A stretch of DNA of 64,000 nt, taken from Siphonodentalium dalli (lineage: Eukaryota > Mollusca > Scaphopoda > Gadilida > Siphonodentaliidae). Both the position numbers and the translations under genes were made by a program. The DNA lies in NCBI GenBank assembly GCA_032622095.1, contig CP136064.1, positions 258,891,863 to 258,955,862 of the forward strand, written 5' to 3'. This document shows positions 1-10,419 of this stretch, piece by piece. How positions within the stretch are numbered: the stretch's first letter is position 1; each line of letters begins with the position of its first letter. A model generated the notes under the pieces. It was not told the DNA's origin. It ran no database searches and saw only the letters and a program-made list of their open reading frames with translations.

Positions 1-764
1 GGACAAGGCATGATTTAACACCATAGAATATGAAAAATCCTATGTATTAGTTGTAATATAACCCATTTGACATGTTCGAGTTATAAAATGAAGTAGCTCC
101 GCTATTTCTTAATAACAGCCATACAAAGAGTGGTTGTTACAGTAACGACATTATATATGCATAGCCGATATTCACAACCCAACCAAATATGAATTATAGG
201 TGGTTAAGCCTGCATTTTACTATTTTAATAACCAATAATGTCTATTTGTTCCAAGCGATCACCAACTTATTTTTTTTCATTTTTTACCAGACTGAAATAT
301 GGGCCAAAATTGATAATGACTCATATGTGCTTCATACACACACTGTTTCCCCCTCTCAAATCGTTCGGATTAGCCAAACACCACGAAAATGACATCTTAT
401 AAAAAATAACGGTACATTTTCGTAACGGCATCATTTTTGCCCTACCCACATCATAGCAATTCAGCAGAACTACCAGCATCATAAACATGACCACTTGACC
501 ATAGGGGCACCGGTGCCTCAGTTGGTTAGTAACATAACGCATTAGACTGGCAAAACCATATGACATACAACTACGCAATATATCTTTGGTCAAAGTAGCT
601 ATTCAGATCTGAAAGGTGATCACAAAGCACCATGTAAACATTACATGAAGTGAACATAGCCGATATATGTACTGAATATGCAGTACATCCATTGGATATC
701 GATACCATGGAAGTATATCTGATTTAATGGAATCAAACCTCTAGCTATTATTATTTTCAGAAGG
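1..764 (+). other. 5' flank of GPCR unit 1
   Basis: This stretch has no gene. From about 314 it matches the flanks at 4150-4325 and 31850-32035 (a block starting with 'acacacactg' and running through 'cgtaacggcatca' and 'catcatag'). From about 506 it matches 12980-13231 and 32215-32482. The match runs up to the ATG at 765, so it is the upstream part of a duplicated unit. Compared with unit 3, unit 1 lacks the middle block that corresponds to 32045-32200. It presumably holds the promoter and a 5' UTR intron, but I see no clear TATA box. Confidence 0.6.
745..764 (+). promoter_or_regulatory. Probable 3' splice site just before the GPCR start codon
   Basis: A T-rich tract ends in 'ttattttcag' at 751-760 and is followed by 'aaggATG'. 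The same tract and AG lie directly before the ATG in the other two units (AG at 13226-13227 and near 32477-32478). This suggests an upstream non-coding exon spliced to one coding exon. The donor was not located. Confidence 0.5.
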
Positions 765-1697
765 ATGTCAAGCAACGGTACGGAGACAGCCATCTGGATG
801 AGGCTGAAAGATATATGGATGAAACATGGTGTCAATGCGCCCTACGCGATCGCTAGCGTTGTTATGGCAATATTGGCTATCACAAACAATGCTGTCCTGT
901 TGTATTCCCACGTAGCACTTACCAGAGAACTGAAGACTCAAGCAATCACATTTTCCGTTCTATCACTGGCTTGTGCAGATATGATGACCGCCGGAATTAT
1001 GCCCCTATGTATATATATAGATGGCATCGTAGCTGGTATTAATGACAGCAAATCAAAATGTGTCATGAAGGCCCTTTTCGGCCGCTTGTGCACATTTTCG
1101 GTATTTTTCAACGCGGCATCTGTTGCGTTTGAACGGTACCTTGCTGTTCGTTCCCCAGCTGGTTATAAAAGTATGTTCACAACGCCGATGAAAATTGTGT
1201 GGATGATCGTTATCTGGACAACGTCGCTGGCATTTACCTTTGTACCAGCCACAGCTATTGGTGTTCAGTATTGTGAACAAACCGTCCTTCCCCACAGTAT
1301 GGTAAACACATCTATTACGATTATAGGGTTACTCTTCCCAGTAGCTTCATCAATATATCTCTACTGGGCTTGCTACAAAATTCTCCGAACGACGGTGAAC
1401 CCATCTGTGAGCATGACGCGGCTAATTTTGGTGAGGAATGTTAAGACGGCTTTTCTGTTATCTTTCGTCGATCTGGCTGGTGGGAGTTTCTTGGCGATGA
1501 ATCTATTATTCCAAGAGTGTCGTCACGGCCAATTGTGTGGACCTAAAAACGACTTATTTTATGGGATTATTTTCTTACTGACGCCGCTGCTGATTGTTTT
1601 ATCCAGTGCAATAACGCCATTGATATCAATCACTCGAAGCAAACAAATCAGAACATTTGTGGTTTCTAAAATAACTTGCAACAGGCGCCATTTGTAG
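765..1697 (+). CDS. Rhodopsin-type seven-transmembrane GPCR, paralog 1
   Basis: The 310-residue product looks like an intact class A (rhodopsin-like) receptor on the cell surface; the ligand is unknown. Residues 4-6 are an N-glycosylation site (NGT). Seven hydrophobic segments lie at about 27-48, 60-84, 100-121, 143-163, 180-205, 226-249 and 264-290. Family landmarks are Asn in TM1, Asp72 in TM2 (LACAD), Cys99 at the top of TM3, ERY at 123-125 in the DRY position, Trp151 in TM4, Cys170 in extracellular loop 2 and Pro192 in TM5. TM6 lacks CWxP, and TM7 has ITPLI (283-287) where NPxxY is usual. The third extracellular loop has a C-x5-C pair. The start is the ATG shared by all three paralogs, and the gene has no introns in its coding part. 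The TM6/TM7 changes mark it as a divergent, possibly lineage-specific receptor. Assignment to class A is firm; the subfamily is not. Confidence 0.88.
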   Translation: MSSNGTETAIWMRLKDIWMKHGVNAPYAIASVVMAILAITNNAVLLYSHVALTRELKTQAITFSVLSLACADMMTAGIMPLCIYIDGIVAGINDSKSKCVMKALFGRLCTFSVFFNAASVAFERYLAVRSPAGYKSMFTTPMKIVWMIVIWTTSLAFTFVPATAIGVQYCEQTVLPHSMVNTSITIIGLLFPVASSIYLYWACYKILRTTVNPSVSMTRLILVRNVKTAFLLSFVDLAGGSFLAMNLLFQECRHGQLCGPKNDLFYGIIFLLTPLLIVLSSAITPLISITRSKQIRTFVVSKITCNRRHL

Positions 1698-2010
1698 TAA
1701 TATTGTTATCGATTTAAATGTTTTTACCTTTTCTATACTAAAGTATCATTGGTGAGTAGTTAAATGTTCAGATAATAATCGTTTTTGAACTTATTATCTA
1801 AACATTTCCCTCAATAAATAAGGCTCATGTTGCACTTTTATTTATCTGTCTATCACCTTAACATCCCGCCAAATAAATAATGGACCATTCTGATGTACAT
1901 TTTTTAACTGACTGGGATAATCCATTTAGTATAGAAAGGTTAAAGTGCAGGCCGTCGGTTACTTGAAATTACGCCAGGTGACGTCATGCGCAGGCCGATC
2001 TTGATTATAT
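1698..2010 (+). repeat. 3' flank of GPCR unit 1
   Basis: This flank is shared with 14156-14480 and with 33416-33483 plus 33905-34100. It contains an imperfect hairpin built on 'agataataa' and 'ttattatct', the AATAAA, and the motif 'ccatttagtatagaaagg'. The common end of the homology marks the right edge of the duplicated unit. Confidence 0.6.
1813..1818 (+). terminator. Candidate poly(A) signal of GPCR paralog 1
   Basis: AATAAA lies 116 bases after the stop codon. It is conserved in the 3' flanks of the other two paralogs (14276-14281 and 33972-33977), inside the shared 'cctcaataaataaggctca' stretch. Confidence 0.5.
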
Positions 2011-2028
2011 AGAGAGTAATCAATTGGT

Positions 2029-2158
2029 TTCGAGAACTATGTTCAATAATTCACGAGAGACGAGAGACGTCGGTAAGAAACGAGTGTGCGTTAGCGCACG
2101 AGTTTCTTACCTAAACGTCTCTCGTCTGGAGTGAATTATTTAACATAATTCTCTGAAC
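2029..2158. repeat. Long hairpin, probably a MITE
   Basis: This is a near-palindrome with arms of about 60 bases. 'gttcaataattcac' at 2041 pairs with 'gtgaattatttaac' at 2131, and 'gacgagagacgt' and 'ggtaagaaac' pair with their complements around a small loop at about 2091-2094. No coding potential is seen. Confidence 0.7.
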
Positions 2159-3820
2159 GAAGGTATCGCGATTACTGCCGAATGTTTCTTTGAGAAGTTG
2201 TCGTCCATTTAAGAACATTTTTCATTATTCGGGACAATTTTGCAACCACTGTATTTCGGAAAGTATGAGGAGTAGCACACTAAAATGTGTACGTAAGTTG
2301 GGACTATAATGAGTTCTGACCAACATTCATATAACGATTATTGTTCGCGTTTTCCTACGGAGTTATATCCCTTTATCTGAAAAAAAACTGTTGTTTTAAC
2401 ACCTTAGAAGTTATGAGAAACAGAGCATCAAACAGTGGACAGTATGCACACCTCGATATTCCCTGTCGACCACGAGCGTCAAACATGCTGTACGCGTCTT
2501 CGTGCGGAGTTACCGCCCATAGATACCCACAACCTCAAATTGATTGCTCAACTGTATAATTCCATATAACTGAATTCGGGTTTCGCTGTTTTGTTGGTCG
2601 TTAACAGTTCAGTGCGATAAAGAAAACTGGACATGTTTTATATTGGTGGTGCGGATGGGAGGGGTAAACATTTGTTTTTTTTATTTCGGTTGATTTACAA
2701 CTATTTATGCATCCTGAATGGAGAAAAACACGTACATGGAAGGATTTTGTAAATCCGAGTAGAAATGCAAGAGTTAAGGGCCCTCATATGGTGCACATTG
2801 TGCTAAATGTGTTGTGTACAGACAACCATTGGAGATCATGCCCATAGTTATGTGCGTCCGGAATAAAGATATCTAGTTTTTCGCCAAATTTTGCCAGTGT
2901 CGGTCCAGTATTGGAAGGTAACATCTACAGCCGATCACGAAACTGAGAATTTCGAAAATCCATGGAGTTCGGATCACACAATAAACTGCAATAAACAAAT
3001 ACATTTCATCAATATGTAAAGTCATCAAGCTGTACTGATTCTGTATCATTTTCCGCAACAGCAAACGAACTGAAATGCTAAGTCCTCACATTGGGCATTC
3101 ATCATAACGCCTACATACCATATTTCAGTTCGATACATCGAAAACTGAAGGATAAATCGATCGACAAAGTTTACAATAGTACATTCCCATTGTTAGTTAC
3201 ATGTAGCTCCTCCCAGTTCGATCATATCAGCACTCCATACTCATTTCACATCAAACCACGTATAAAATCGACCAGGTCATGTTCGACTTGACAGGAATCG
3301 CCTTTTACGCCACAAAAATCGGTCTCCATGTACTATATATATTTACATCCCTGCACCCAAGTTCCAGATATGGGTGGGAGTCACTTCCAATCAACCTAAA
3401 ACATGTCAGGGCAACATATAGTCACCATTTACTGACATTCTGTCATACACTTATATTCTATTCCAGCCCATTGATGTCCCTGTTATTATACTTCCATGGT
3501 ACAACCAAGGAAGTATGATGTTATTCTATTGGGTCCGTTTTCCGTTTAATTGGAATTACTCAAAAACTAATGGCAGTAGGAACGAGAAATCTCTAGGGAA
3601 TGTAGGTATCTAAGGGCTACTGAACATGAAGGTATATCGCGATTTCTGCCCCAACGTTTCTTTTAGGAGCTCTCGTTATTTTACGAATATTTTTCATTAT
3701 TATTATACGGGACAATTTTTCAACAGGCTGAATATGTACTTCTAACGACTGTTCAATTATTAACCTAGTTTGAAATATTAAATAAATTTCGTACCGCGAC
3801 TTTGCCTATATATGCGACGT
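2159..3820. other. Gene-free stretch with a duplicated segment
   Basis: No gene can be supported. The stretch at 2158-2245 ('gaaggtatcgcgatt' to 'cgggacaattttgcaac') recurs at about 3632-3725, so it belongs to the duplicated landscape. Short open frames at 2341-2559 and 3091-3518 have no recognisable motif and fall in unique AT-rich sequence. Confidence 0.5.
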
Positions 3821-4323
3821 TCCCGGAACGCGACGACCCTGTGGTTTCCACCCCTAGTGAAGTAGTCCTGCGGCTGCATCCTGCTGAATTGCAATGATGT
3901 TGTTAGGGAATACTGCTGCTGTTAACAAAAGTACCGTTATATTTTTTTAATTTGTCTTTTTCGCGGTGTTCCGATAATCTTAACATAGACAGGAAAAGAT
4001 ATTATGCGTATCAAACGTTTAAAAACATATTTTTGCGAAATATTTTAATACTGGTTGCATTGGTATTTGAAACTCGACTATAATCAAGATGGTTATTCAT
4101 ATGGTTTTAGAAACATCAGCGCAGGCATTAGTATATTTTTCAAAAAATATATATGTTCATATATGTGTTTCATACACACACTGTTTTTTCCCTCTCAAAT
4201 CGCTCGGATTAGCCAAACACCGCGAAAATGACTTTTTCGTAACGGCATCACTTTGCCCTACCCGCCTCTTAGCAATTCAGCAGAACTACCAGCATCATAG
4301 CATATTAACAGGACCAACTGACC
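3820..4323 (+). repeat. 5' flank block A of GPCR unit 2
   Basis: This block matches 31560-32035 of unit 3 in order and orientation, with shared pieces such as 'ggtttccacccc', 'gctgaattgc', 'ttatgcgtatcaaac' and 'gcgcaggcatta'. In unit 3 the homology continues directly into block B. Here it stops at 'ccaactgacc' (4314-4323), where the 5.2-kb non-LTR element begins. Open frames inside are not conserved as proteins. Confidence 0.7.
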
Positions 4324-5265
4324 TTTTAAGTTTCAAGAACATTCACATTGAACAAACCAATTTGGAATCACATGTGCAGGGGTCGAAGCGACAATTGTCT
4401 TACTGACGACTGTTATTTCCAGTCCTTACAAAGGCCATAATCTACAACTTCTCATATTATGCACGGTTTATTCTGTCCTTAAACACTACAGAACGTTTTG
4501 TTTACAACTGCCAATTATTACTTCCATCGCAGATGTGTGCAACTGCATGTTGCGCCCCTAGTATACAAGCACATTATGCCGACGCTCGCAACATTCGTCA
4601 CGTGGACATGGGGATTACCCGGGGTTGTGTCGGCTGTATTTTGCATGTCGGTTGAATCTACTTTGTTACGGGTATTGTTGGTATCTGTCGTATAACTGGT
4701 ATCATCGTATTTCTAATGAATATCTTCAAATTTACCATAACAAAACAAAAAAATTTGACCGACAATACCATGGCAACCTTGTTATGGATATTGCATGTTT
4801 TCGGTAATCCCATCTAAATTATACCCCTACAATAAAACTATGCGACCAGCTTCGTGCAGCTGCGAAGTCTGGAAACTATGTCACCCCGATGGGTGTTCAC
4901 AATTTTGACACACATTTCGAAGCTTATCATATATTTACAAGAGTTAGTGGCCGTATCTAAGTCAATCCTCGTTACACTCGGTGCGTCTTCTCGATCGTGG
5001 GTGGTGGTTTGGGAGGGGGGGGGGGGTCGATTGTCCAGATTGAACGCATTTAAAATTCTAGACTTTTCAACGATATATATACATATACTTTAGCGACCGG
5101 AGAACGTTATATTATATACTGTTTGACCTGGACGTTTAAGTTTCCCGGGCAAGTACGATGATATTATATAGCTCCTTATATTTAAGCCTAATTATTACGA
5201 TAAATGTTCGAACTCTCACCTCATGAAACCACCACCCATCAAAGAGACGTACCCCCAACATAATA

Positions 5266-5268
<3 letters not shown>

Positions 5269-5307
<39 letters not shown>
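5269..5307. repeat. (TA)n microsatellite
   Basis: A run of alternating T and A lies inside the 5' part of the interrupting element. Further short TA tracts occur at 14665-14697. Confidence 0.9.
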
Positions 5308-5310
<3 letters not shown>

Positions 5311-5476
5311 AAATAATGAAGAAACTCTCCTCTGAGGTAGGTGACTGCTGACGTGAAGAATGGAATATTTTGAAAATTAAGAAAGGTATCAGTTCATTGT
5401 TGAATATGTATTACATGTATGTACAAACAGCTCTACCGGTTTCGGCACATCTTGCCTTTTCAATAGCTTGGAGTCA

Positions 5477-5633
5477 CTCCCTCGGAATTCGATGATTCAA
5501 TATTGTGGTTCAAGCTGACTTCCAGTGCCTCCCGCTATCTATTGTGTGTCCCATATCGTTCTGATCAATTTTGTAATGAGAAGTACTGGGAGTTGATGGA
5601 CCAGTCCATATCTAATGCATTCGACTTTAATAT
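5477..5633 (+). repeat. Perfect 157-bp copy of LINE endonuclease sequence
   Basis: Every base matches 6334-6490, at an offset of 857. The copied piece is from the middle of the endonuclease coding region. Its open frame (5503 onward) runs into unrelated sequence after 5633. Because the LINE itself is heavily mutated, a perfect match implies a recent local duplication or conversion, or an assembly artefact. Confidence 0.95.
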
Positions 5634-5989
5634 ATATAAGCACATCCCGATCGAGTTGTTTCATTCATATATATGTTCTGCACACCAATTAACGTGTGCA
5701 ATTGTTCTATTATTTTTGCACATCTATTCATTTCTTCCTCTATCTGCACGAATTGTACAATTACGGCTATAATATGTCTGACCTCGCAGCGGGATGAAAC
5801 TCATATGGAAGTCCCTATTGAAACATCTTGTAATTAAACCATTAAACACAATTTCCCATGGGAGTTGATCTAAACACGTGAAGAATTTCAATAGGGACAG
5901 TTTACTTCACTAAACGGTCTCCCGAAAAGAACGCAGTCGTCTCCAAAATCCCGAGCAATCAAGCTCCCGTTTGGAATTAGCGCCATTAG

Positions 5990-8900
5990 ACTTATTTTAT
6001 TTTGACATTATTTCTCGTACGCAGTGGGTCCTTTGAACTGAATCCTGGCCCTGGTAATAATGGTAATAATATTTATCGATCCCACGACGAACATCAAACG
6101 CTCTCGATTTTTCACTTAAATATTAGAAGTATCAGGCATAAACTACTGCGGCTGGTCGACGAAATCGAAGATTACGATATTTTGTGTTTCACCGAAACCC
6201 ACATTGATGCAGCATTTCCCAGCCATAATATACAGCTTCGAGGATTATCTGATCCTGAGAGATATGACGGTTCGAGCCATGGAGGAGGTATCGCAGTTTA
6301 TATTGCTGATCATCTCGTCTTCGAACGTATACCCTCCCTCGGAATTCGATGATTCAATATTGTGGTTCAAGCTGACTTCCAGTGCCTCCCGCTATCTATT
6401 GTGTGTCCCATATCGTTCTGATCAATTTTGTAATGAGAAGTACTGGGAGTTGATGGACCAGTCCATATCTAATGCATTCGACTTTAATATCCCCATGATT
6501 CTAACTGGCGACTTCAACTCAAACGCATTATATATAGACCCCTCATCAAAAATCAGAGAAATCATATCGTTTTATAGTCAGCGAAACGTCATTGATTCAC
6601 CAACCAGAGTGACCTCGACAACTTCCACTCTACCAGATCCCATCATCGGGAATGACAATGTTACATGTCAGTGCGGTGACTGGGTACTTAAAATATGATT
6701 CGGACTCTAATGTCCCCTTCCCCCGACTAGTTAGGACCGAGGCAAATTCGACGAAGCTATAAAGCTCATTAATGATCCAGAGTGGTTGCACGCTATCGAA
6801 ACAGCACCCGACATAAACTTGGCGACTGATATTTTTAGCACCAAATTTCTCGAAATTATGGACCAACCTGTTCCCCAATCCAAAGTTTTAATAAGAGCTA
6901 AAGACACACATTGGTTCACTTCAGAATTGAGAACGATGATTCAGAAAAGAGATAGACTGCGTAAAATTTCTTTGAAATCAAAAAAAGAAAATGAGTTGTC
7001 CAAATTCAAAAAAGCGCGAAACACTGTTAATAACATGAAAAAATATGCCAGAGCCTGTTATGAACAAACACTACAAAACACTATCCATGAACACCCTTCC
7101 TCAAAATATATTTGGCACTGCATAAAGGATATTATGCAAACTAATCATAAGGGCGCTATCCCCCTCCAATTAATGACAAAGGAAATTTAGTATTTGATGA
7201 CCACACCAAAGCGACAATGCTCAACGGTGCGTTCATCTCAAATTCAGAACTTGACTATTCGTCGTGCAGTTTACCGATAATCACCCAGAAATGTAGTAAC
7301 ACAGTAACAAACATAGAATTCATAATCGATGACATCATTTCTGCTATTGGGACCCTGAAACCTAATAAAGCATCTGGTCACGATGGCATTACAGTTAAAA
7401 TGATGCAATACACAAGCCCAGCCATCGCCACCCCCTTAAAGCTTTATTTGAAAAATCGTTTGAACTTTGTGCATTCCCAAGACAGTGGAAGCTCGCAAAT
7501 GTTTATCCCTATATACAAGAAAAATGACAAATCAAGCTGCAATAAATACCACCGAATATCCTTACTCCCATGCCTAAGCAAGATTCTAGAGAAAATTGTA
7601 CTAAAATACTTAACGGTCCACTTTTCAAATAATGATATACTATATCAATACCAATCAGGGTTTGTTCCTCGACATAGCAGAACTGTCCAGTTACTCGAGA
7701 TATACCGCACCCTGTGCCAGCACTGCCAGGCCCTAGATGAGAAGTAAAATACGTCGGCAATTTTTTGCGATATTTCCAAAGCATTTGAGAGAGTCTGGCA
7801 CAGGGTGTTCTTATTCAAACTTGAATAATTCGGAGTATCCGGAAATATCCGCTGTTGGTTGAATAGCTATCTCTGTTACAGAACACAACGCGTCCTAGTG
7901 AGTAAATCTTTCTCTGATTATCGTAGTATTCCGGCAGGAGTCACCCAGGGGTCTATTCTTGGAACTTTTTTATTTATGGCCTATATAAACGACATAGCAA
8001 CGACTATATATTCCCTTACTCGTATGTACGCAGACGATACTTGATTTGTCAGTGTCCAACCATCACTCGATGACTGTATGCGTGAACTCTATGAAGATCT
8101 GGATAGAGTTTCTTGTTGGTCGAAACAATGGTTGGTTACATTCCTTGCAGACAAAACAAAATCAATGGTGTTCTCACTCACTCACTCGGCAGATTCTTTG
8201 GATCTCGAACTTGATGATAACGAAATAGAGCAAGTTGACTGTCACAAACATCTTGGAGTAGCTATACAATCGAACCTTCATTGGGACACCCATATAAATT
8301 AAATTTGTAGTCGAGTGTCAACCAGACTGTCACAACTGAGGAGAATAAAATTTCTTGTAAATAGACAAACCCTCGAGATAATGTTCAAAACTTACGTACT
8401 TCCTATAATGGAATAAGGAGACGTTGTTTGTGATAATGCACCCGATTGCCTCTTCCGGAATCTCGACCGCCTATATACCGACGATGGTAGAATAGTAAGT
8501 GGTCTCACTGTTATCAGATGAAAAAGTCCTATTTGAACTCGGATGGCCTCTACTTAGCGAAAGACGAAACCTCGATAAAATGCACACCTGGAACAAAATA
8601 ATTACTCATCATGTCCCTTCCTACCTCACCAATCTATTACTAGCTACCGTCGCTGAAGCATCTCTATACCCCATTAGAAACCCTTTGCGATACATAAACT
8701 ACTTTACGAACACGACCCACTTCAAATCGAGTTTCGTCCCATCCATGATAGCTGAATGGAACCTATCATGCAAAACCACTACAACCAACAACAAAAGTTG
8801 ATGACCCCTCATCAGAACCAACTAAAGACGAAATCATAAGTAACATGTATAGAACATTCTGCAATAAAGAACTGACTTTGAAGCCACCACCATATTATAA

Positions 8901-9230
8901 TACAGGTCAAAGGAGGTTAAATATTTGGCACTGTAGACTTAGAAATAACTGTAGTGACCTGAACTTTGATAAATATGAAAACTACATCCCAGCTCATCCA
9001 AACTGTACTTGTGGAAATTCACGCGAAGGCGCAAACCATATTTTCTTCATCGGTCCTCTGTGTGCAGAAGCGAGAAATCGTATGTGAGCTCGTTTGGATG
9101 AACTTAACGTGACCATTGTCTCCGAAAAAGATCTCCTGTTTGGTGTACAACACTACAATGTGAAGCTAAATGTGCGACTGTTTGAGACAGTACAATCATG
9201 TATCTCATCTACAGACCGTTTCTCTTAATT
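5990..9230 (+). pseudogene. Broken ORF2 (endonuclease-reverse transcriptase) of the CR1-like element
   Basis: The order of domains is a short 2A-like segment, an APE-type endonuclease, a reverse transcriptase and a C-terminal Cys/His segment. Endonuclease motifs include 'FHLNIRS', 'CFTETH' (catalytic Glu) and 'LTGDFNSN'. RT motifs include 'FCDISKAFERVWH', 'AGVTQGSILG' and 'MYADDT'. The C-terminal piece near 9000 has 'CTCG' followed by 'GANHIFF', as in the Cys/His tail of this class. Breaks include a frameshift near 6335, stops near 6699 and 7745, a stop within the RT (7826-7828), a stop right after YADD (8042-8044), stops at about 8301 and 8414, and a shift near 8500. The element cannot make a working protein. 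Clade placement as CR1-like rests on the motif style. Confidence 0.8.
6008..6052 (+). other. 2A-like ribosome-skipping motif ahead of the endonuclease
   Basis: The frame reads LFLVRSGSFELNPGP just before the endonuclease. The 2A consensus is D-x-E-x-N-P-G-P; here the Asp position is Ser, and ExNPGP is intact. 2A-like motifs are known at this position in some non-LTR elements of marine invertebrates. Upstream, another frame encodes a hydrophobic run, so a frameshift has separated the motif from its leader. Loss of the Asp would be expected to weaken activity. Confidence 0.65.
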
Positions 9231-9536
9231 TCTCCTAATCTCATAATTATCAGAATTCTCTCGTTATCGTTGCTCTTACCCCAATCTGCGAGACCATAGC
9301 TACTCCAACAGCCACACTTAAACAGTAACTTCTACAATGCACCTGAATTAAATACCATCTCCGATTCTTAAATTTATTAGCAATTGAATGCCAGGGGAGA
9401 GGAGCTCCGATAAGTTTGGCAACTTGTGCTCCGACCCTCTGTGCCCACATACATCATCATTGTTATATATCATCTGTGTAATATATATTGTATATTGTGG
9501 GTTACAATAAATATGTTCAAATCAAACCAATTGACC

Positions 9537-9695
9537 ACGGGTGGTTTCGCCACTATCAAGACCAATATTAGTCCTTCCTAACATGCTTGTGTGCGACATA
9601 CGATTAACTTACTGGTAGTGTTAGGATTTTTCGAGTAGACGTTGTTATTAACACAGACAAGGGTATTGTTTCAAAATCATTGCAATGGAGGACAA
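9537..9695 (+). repeat. 5' flank block B of GPCR unit 2
   Basis: This matches 32045-32157 of unit 3: 'caatattagtccttcctaac', then 'cttgtgtg', then 'gttaggatttttcgagtag'. The homology ends at 'cattgcaat' and resumes at 12914 ('ttcaatgtccgcg'), so about 3.2 kb was inserted here. Confidence 0.7.
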
Positions 9696-9868
9696 TATTG
9701 CGATAATTTCCCATGTCAGTCTGGTCGCTAGGTAGCTAATTCAGAGGACCGCTTCATTTCCGGTTGTAGTGTAAACAGCTTCATTTAAGCATTAGCTTTG
9801 ACATAAGCTACATCTTACATTTCGTTTATATATACTTTCTGTGAATTATGTGGCTGGATATTAGAAAA

Positions 9869-10078
9869 ATGCCGGGCCAATGTTCTGCAATGTTCTGGAA
9901 CAATCGTGGCAGTCATCATTTTCCAAAAGGCGATGACATATGGAATTAAGAATTTCGCGAAAAATGGATCAATTCAATTCGACGAAGTGACGAAAACAAA
10001 AATGGGAACCATCGGAACAGTCGGTGATTTGTACTTCACACTTTAAGGAAGATGACTTTATTTCCAGATTCAACGAAT
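9869..10078 (+). pseudogene. THAP zinc-finger domain exon, degenerate
   Basis: Starting at an ATG (9869), the frame begins MPGQCSAMFW and continues with 'HHFPKGDD', the N-terminal pattern of a THAP (C2CH) DNA-binding domain. A second frame supplies the rest: 'WEPSEQSVIC', then 'SHFKEDDF', which gives the third Cys and the His. The second zinc Cys appears replaced by Trp, there is an in-frame stop after 'DDIWN', and a frameshift is needed near 10000. The exon ends at a good splice donor ('gaat|gtaagt' at 10079). It could be a host THAP gene fragment or part of a transposon with a THAP-type protein. Confidence 0.7.
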
Positions 10079-10419
10079 GTAAGTGTATTATCACTTAATG
10101 TATTGTTCTTACGCCGCGATGATATACGACAAGTCACCTATATTCTCCGCAATATATTTGCCATGAGATTATTTTATCGTTCGTGTTTCTATAAATGGTA
10201 AGGAATAAAAATCTTTTTAATGTATGTGCAGGTGGTCGTTTTTAAAGTGCACACACCATTTGTTTTCCATAAAAGAGATACTTCTATATGATTATGAGAG
10301 TTATGCAAATTATAGAACCTGCTACAAGTGCACTGACGATTAGTACTACTGTACATCCAATCACGAACCACTGAGCGACCTGCTAATGTTCTCTGATGAT
10401 CTGTTTTCTATATTTACAG

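Larger units (their letters stand above)
4324..9526 (+). mobile_element. Degenerate non-LTR retrotransposon, CR1-like, with near-matching target repeats
   Basis: About 5.2 kb is missing from the corresponding place in GPCR unit 3. It is bounded by 'ccaactgacc' (4314-4323) and 'ccaattgacc' (9527-9536), a 10-base near-identical direct repeat that fits a target-site duplication. The second half encodes an endonuclease plus reverse transcriptase broken by frameshifts and stops. The 3' end carries 'acaataaatatgttcaaatc' and no poly(A). The first 1.6 kb shows no recognisable ORF1 and may include foreign insertions. An alternative is that the LINE is shorter and the extra 5' DNA has another origin. 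Confidence 0.6.

Noticed and set aside
506..550. tRNA-like stretch ('ggtgcctcagttggttagt') repeated near 12985 and 32220, a possible SINE head
   Set aside because: It resembles a tRNA A box, but no B box follows, and the copies are explained by duplication of the receptor units.
4498..4807. Overlapping hydrophobic frames that could be a receptor fragment
   Set aside because: No receptor landmark (Asp in TM2, ERY, loop Cys) and no similarity to the intact paralogs.
5420..5475. 'accggtttcggcacatcttg' reminiscent of Penelope-type or hammerhead-associated repeats
   Set aside because: No RT or GIY-YIG sequence and no complete ribozyme core could be found around it.
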